DNA from: Ovis canadensis
Lineage: Eukaryota; Chordata; Mammalia; Artiodactyla; Bovidae
Direction: 5' to 3'
NCBI RefSeq assembly: GCF_042477335.2
Contig: NC_091256.1
Span: 46,393,001-46,457,000 of the forward strand
DNA: 64,000 nt
A program made the translations under genes and the position numbers. A model generated the notes under the pieces. The model did no database searches. It was not told where the DNA came from and saw only the letters and a program-made list of their open reading frames with translations. Shown here piece by piece: positions 61,213-64,000 of the stretch. Within the stretch, counting starts at the first letter, position 1; each line of letters opens with the position of its first letter.

Positions 61213-61303
61213 AAGTGATGGACAGGGAGGCCTGGCGTGCTGCGATTCATGGGGTTGCAAAGAGTCGGACACAACTGAGCGACTGAACTGAACTGAACTG
61301 AAG
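61213..61303 (+). repeat. Short BovB 3' tail
   Basis: agtgatggacagggaggcct, gattcatggggttgcaaaga and (ACTGA)n; the last 90 bp of BovB only. Confidence 0.88.
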
Positions 61304-61558
61304 TGGTGTTTACAGTGTTTCCCAATAGGGAAGCACCCCTCAGCCCCTGCACAGGCCAGTTAACTCTCTAAGAGTTATACAAAAGGACTTTTAAAATGAT
61401 TGCTTAAATTTAACCCCGAAGATCTTTGCCATCTCTTGTCTTTATGGGTGGTGTAGGTTTCTTTCTGTAAGAAGCACTTCTGAAGTGGCAAAGAAAATAC
61501 CACAGGATTAGAGAAAATTTAGTAAAATTATAAACACTGCTTTCAATCTTCTCACTTT

Positions 61559-62451
61559 TTTATTATTAATCACTTGGTATTATCTTTAATTAAGTACAAA
61601 GACTTTTCTAATCACATCACGTAGAGATCATTTTATCCACTGCTCTGTTTGGCTGCCAGTCTCCCGTCTCTCCTCAGCAACGGTAAGGCGAATGCCCTTC
61701 CCACAGGGAAGAGAGAGCCACCGTTTGTTGTCTTTGCCGATAATGAAAATGTTCGAGAGCCATGTGGCAAAGCTGTTGCCGTTTGCATCTTTCATATGAA
61801 GTACATCAAAAGAATTTGATGTCTCTCCTGGTTGGTAATCACACCAGTTCTTCCCAGGTTAGCACCTCCAGTCACCACTCACAGGTTACCAGTGTCAAAC
61901 TTAAATCAGTAATCTTGCCAGTCTCCAAGTCAATTTGAATGGTGTCATTCACCTTGACGAGGGGATTGGGGTAATGGATGTGCGAGCATCATGGGTCACC
62001 AGATGAAGGATTCCTTTTGTCCCCACAAAGATCTTTTTTACTTTGCACAATTTATACTTGGCCACCTCAGGTGTAATACAATGAACAGCAAATGATCCCT
62101 GGTGTCACAGATCAAATGAAAATTCTCCCCAGTCTTATTAATGCTGATGACATCCATAAAATCAGTAAGGTAGGTTATATCAGTGTGGAGTTTGCCATTG
62201 ATCTTAATGAAATGCTGCATACAAATCTTCATTTCATCTCCTGTTAGGGCATACTTAAATCTGCTCCTTAGGAAAATGATTAGGGGTAGACATTCCCTCA
62301 GCTTGTGGAGACCAGTAGATGGACAAGTGGCAAACATACCAGTCAGTTTATCCAGCGTCCAATGTTTTGGAGCTGCTACGTGCTTCGGGTGCTTCTTGGG
62401 ACCCTGCACCATGGCTGTGCTAGGCATGAAAAGAGGCCTGCCTTCTTCCCC
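61559..62451 (-). pseudogene. RPS4X: Processed RPS4X retrocopy, full insertion
   Basis: Copy of the mRNA for ribosomal protein eS4, a 40S subunit component. On the - strand it holds a short 5'UTR, the coding region (ATG at 62412, stop TAA at 61633-61635) and a 3'UTR with cttaattaaag before a short A tail. The 13-bp atcttctcacttt at 61546-61558 and 62452-62464 is the target duplication. N-terminal residues are recognisable ([51 protein letters not shown]). There is a codon loss after GDE, a one-base deletion near 62,095 that changes frame after FHLICDT, more indels downstream, and an in-frame stop in the former NLCMV segment. No functional protein is possible. Confidence 0.92.
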
Positions 62452-62599
62452 ATCTTCTCACTTTGCTCAACGATTTCTATTTTTCCATATTATTTTTCCA
62501 TGCATACACATATCTATTTAATTGCAATCAATTTGAATATTATTTTGAAATGTATATTAATTTTATACTATGAAGTCTTCCTCATATTTTATAGACTAT

Positions 62600-62870
62600 T
62601 ATAATATTAATTTCTGTGTACTATTCCATCCTGTTTGTGTAAATTTATTAAATCATCATCAGACTGCTGTATGTATTTAGCTTTTCAACAAATATTTTCA
62701 GTGTATGGTATATACTTGGGACTGTACAAAGTCGACCTTTTTATGCTGTAATGAGCAGTTTTGTGCCTATATATTTTTTCTTCTCTTTGTTACTTTAGGG
62801 TAGCTTCCTTGGATTGGGATGACTAGGCCAAAAGCTGTGAATTTTTTTCTGACAAATGCTTTGCATTAAC
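62600..62870 (-). repeat. Old L1-like fragment, antisense
   Basis: ctgtaatgagcagttttgtg, then tggattgggatgactaggcc resembles antisense older L1 ORF2 sequence. Tentative. Confidence 0.45.
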
Positions 62871-64000
62871 AATCCAAAATGATTGTACTAGTATATCGTG
62901 ACAAGCAGAACATGAGTACATTAATTTTGCCCTGTGCTCACTAGCATTAAGTGTTATCATTTTTTATGGTTTTTCTAAAAGCATCATTTCCCAGAGAACC
63001 CTAAAATAATCAGGAGAAAGCAGCGTTTACTGCCCTGAAGTTGTCCGTTTTCTAGTCATGCTTACATGATGGCAATGAGGTTTTAATCAGGTAACTATGC
63101 TATCTTTTTCTTTTTCTTTCACTGAAGTGTTTTCAGTTGAGGGGAAATGTTCATCTATTGACTCAGATTCGTGTCATCCCTTTGCTTTAACACCTCCAAC
63201 AAGTTCCTTGAAGACAGATCATGTGAAGGCAGGGGTGAGCTGGTGGTGGGTATGGAGGTGGTGACATGAAGTTGCCCAGTGACTCAAAACAGACTAGCCC
63301 CACCTCAGGGAGAGGCCACGTCTGGCACCTGCTGTGAGAGCTTCCCCCCACCTCCCCCGCACTGGTGCTCCCACTCAGGCGGCTGCCTGCAGGAAGATCT
63401 TTGAAAGAAGAAGAAAGAATATTATATTCAATACCTAGAAAAAAGCATGATAGACACGGCTGGCTTCTAAAAATTGCTGAGCTTAATAGAAAAGACTTTT
63501 GAAATCTTGCTTGGGTCCAGAAATCTTCACTCTGTAGAGCAGCTGATTCGAGATTTTTAAAAATGAAGCTTCTCTTGTGGTTCTCTTCTTGCATTTATTC
63601 ATGCATATTTATTCCCCAGTGTGTTTCGAAAAGAGTCCGGTGCACATTTCCTTTTCTGCAGAGGGAGATTGGAAATTTAAAAAAGAGTCAGGTTTCTCTC
63701 AGGCCAGGCAAGGCAGCGGGGAGCCCTGCTGAAGAGATATGGAGCTATGACTTCAGAGTATTGCAGGTAAAAGTGAGAAATAGCAGAGAGCTGCAGGCAG
63801 ATAAGCAGGCTATTGATAAAGACCATATTTAAAAAAAAAAATTCTTAAAGAGATTCTGAACATAGGCATCCCTCATTTTATTGTGCTTGACTTTATTGTA
63901 CTCTGCAAACACTGCAATTTTGACAAATTGAAGCTTGCCAGCTGCATGTTATGAAATGATGGTTAACATGTGTTTTAGCAATGCTGTTTTTAAATTAAGG
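62871..64000. other. Intergenic, nothing recognised
   Basis: The last 1.1 kb holds two frames (135 aa minus, 89 aa plus) of unknown nature and no recognisable repeat or gene. Confidence 0.4.

Overview
The window is nuclear DNA from a ruminant, most likely a bovid. The evidence is the dense load of BovB (RTE-type LINE), Bov-tA and Bov-A2 SINEs, and the presence of tRNA-derived CHR-type SINEs and L1 3' ends. I cannot separate cattle, sheep, goat or other bovids by reading alone. Most long open frames in the window are translations of these repeats and are not genes.

Positions 1 to about 20,090 hold the 3' end of RGS7 on the + strand (R7-family regulator of G-protein signalling). Two internal exons (3636-3822, 6915-7004) encode the C-terminal half of the RGS domain. 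They are followed by the family's alternative 3' ends: an eroded cassette exon (8406-8447), an intact alternative last exon (9172-9246), and the short distal last exon (19392-19442) with its 3'UTR and poly(A) signal. The DEP, DHEX and GGL domains lie upstream, outside the window.

Positions about 20,090 to 64,000 are intergenic and form a layered graveyard of transposons. They contain two LINE-mediated retrocopies of housekeeping genes, both on the - strand and both bounded by target-site duplications. One is a near-complete CBX1 (HP1-beta) copy at 44,737-46,880, inserted into an old L2-like element. The other is a badly damaged RPS4X copy at 61,559-62,451. There is also a BovB fragment with recognisable reverse-transcriptase coding sequence (47,209-48,499) nested in a CHR SINE, several LTRs of endogenous retroviruses including one solo LTR with a 4-bp target duplication, and a (AGC)26 microsatellite at the tail of a Bov-A2.

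The least expected structure is a decayed tandem array of about 400-460 bp monomers at roughly 55,380-58,755. It is interrupted by an LTR (itself carrying a BovB) and by a Bov-tA with a duplicated head. I do not recognise its family. The other points of interest are the apparent loss of the splice acceptor of the RGS7 cassette exon, the one-base insertion just after the CBX1 retrocopy start codon, a poly(A)-only insertion with a 14-bp duplication, and a CTCF-like motif near 54,118.
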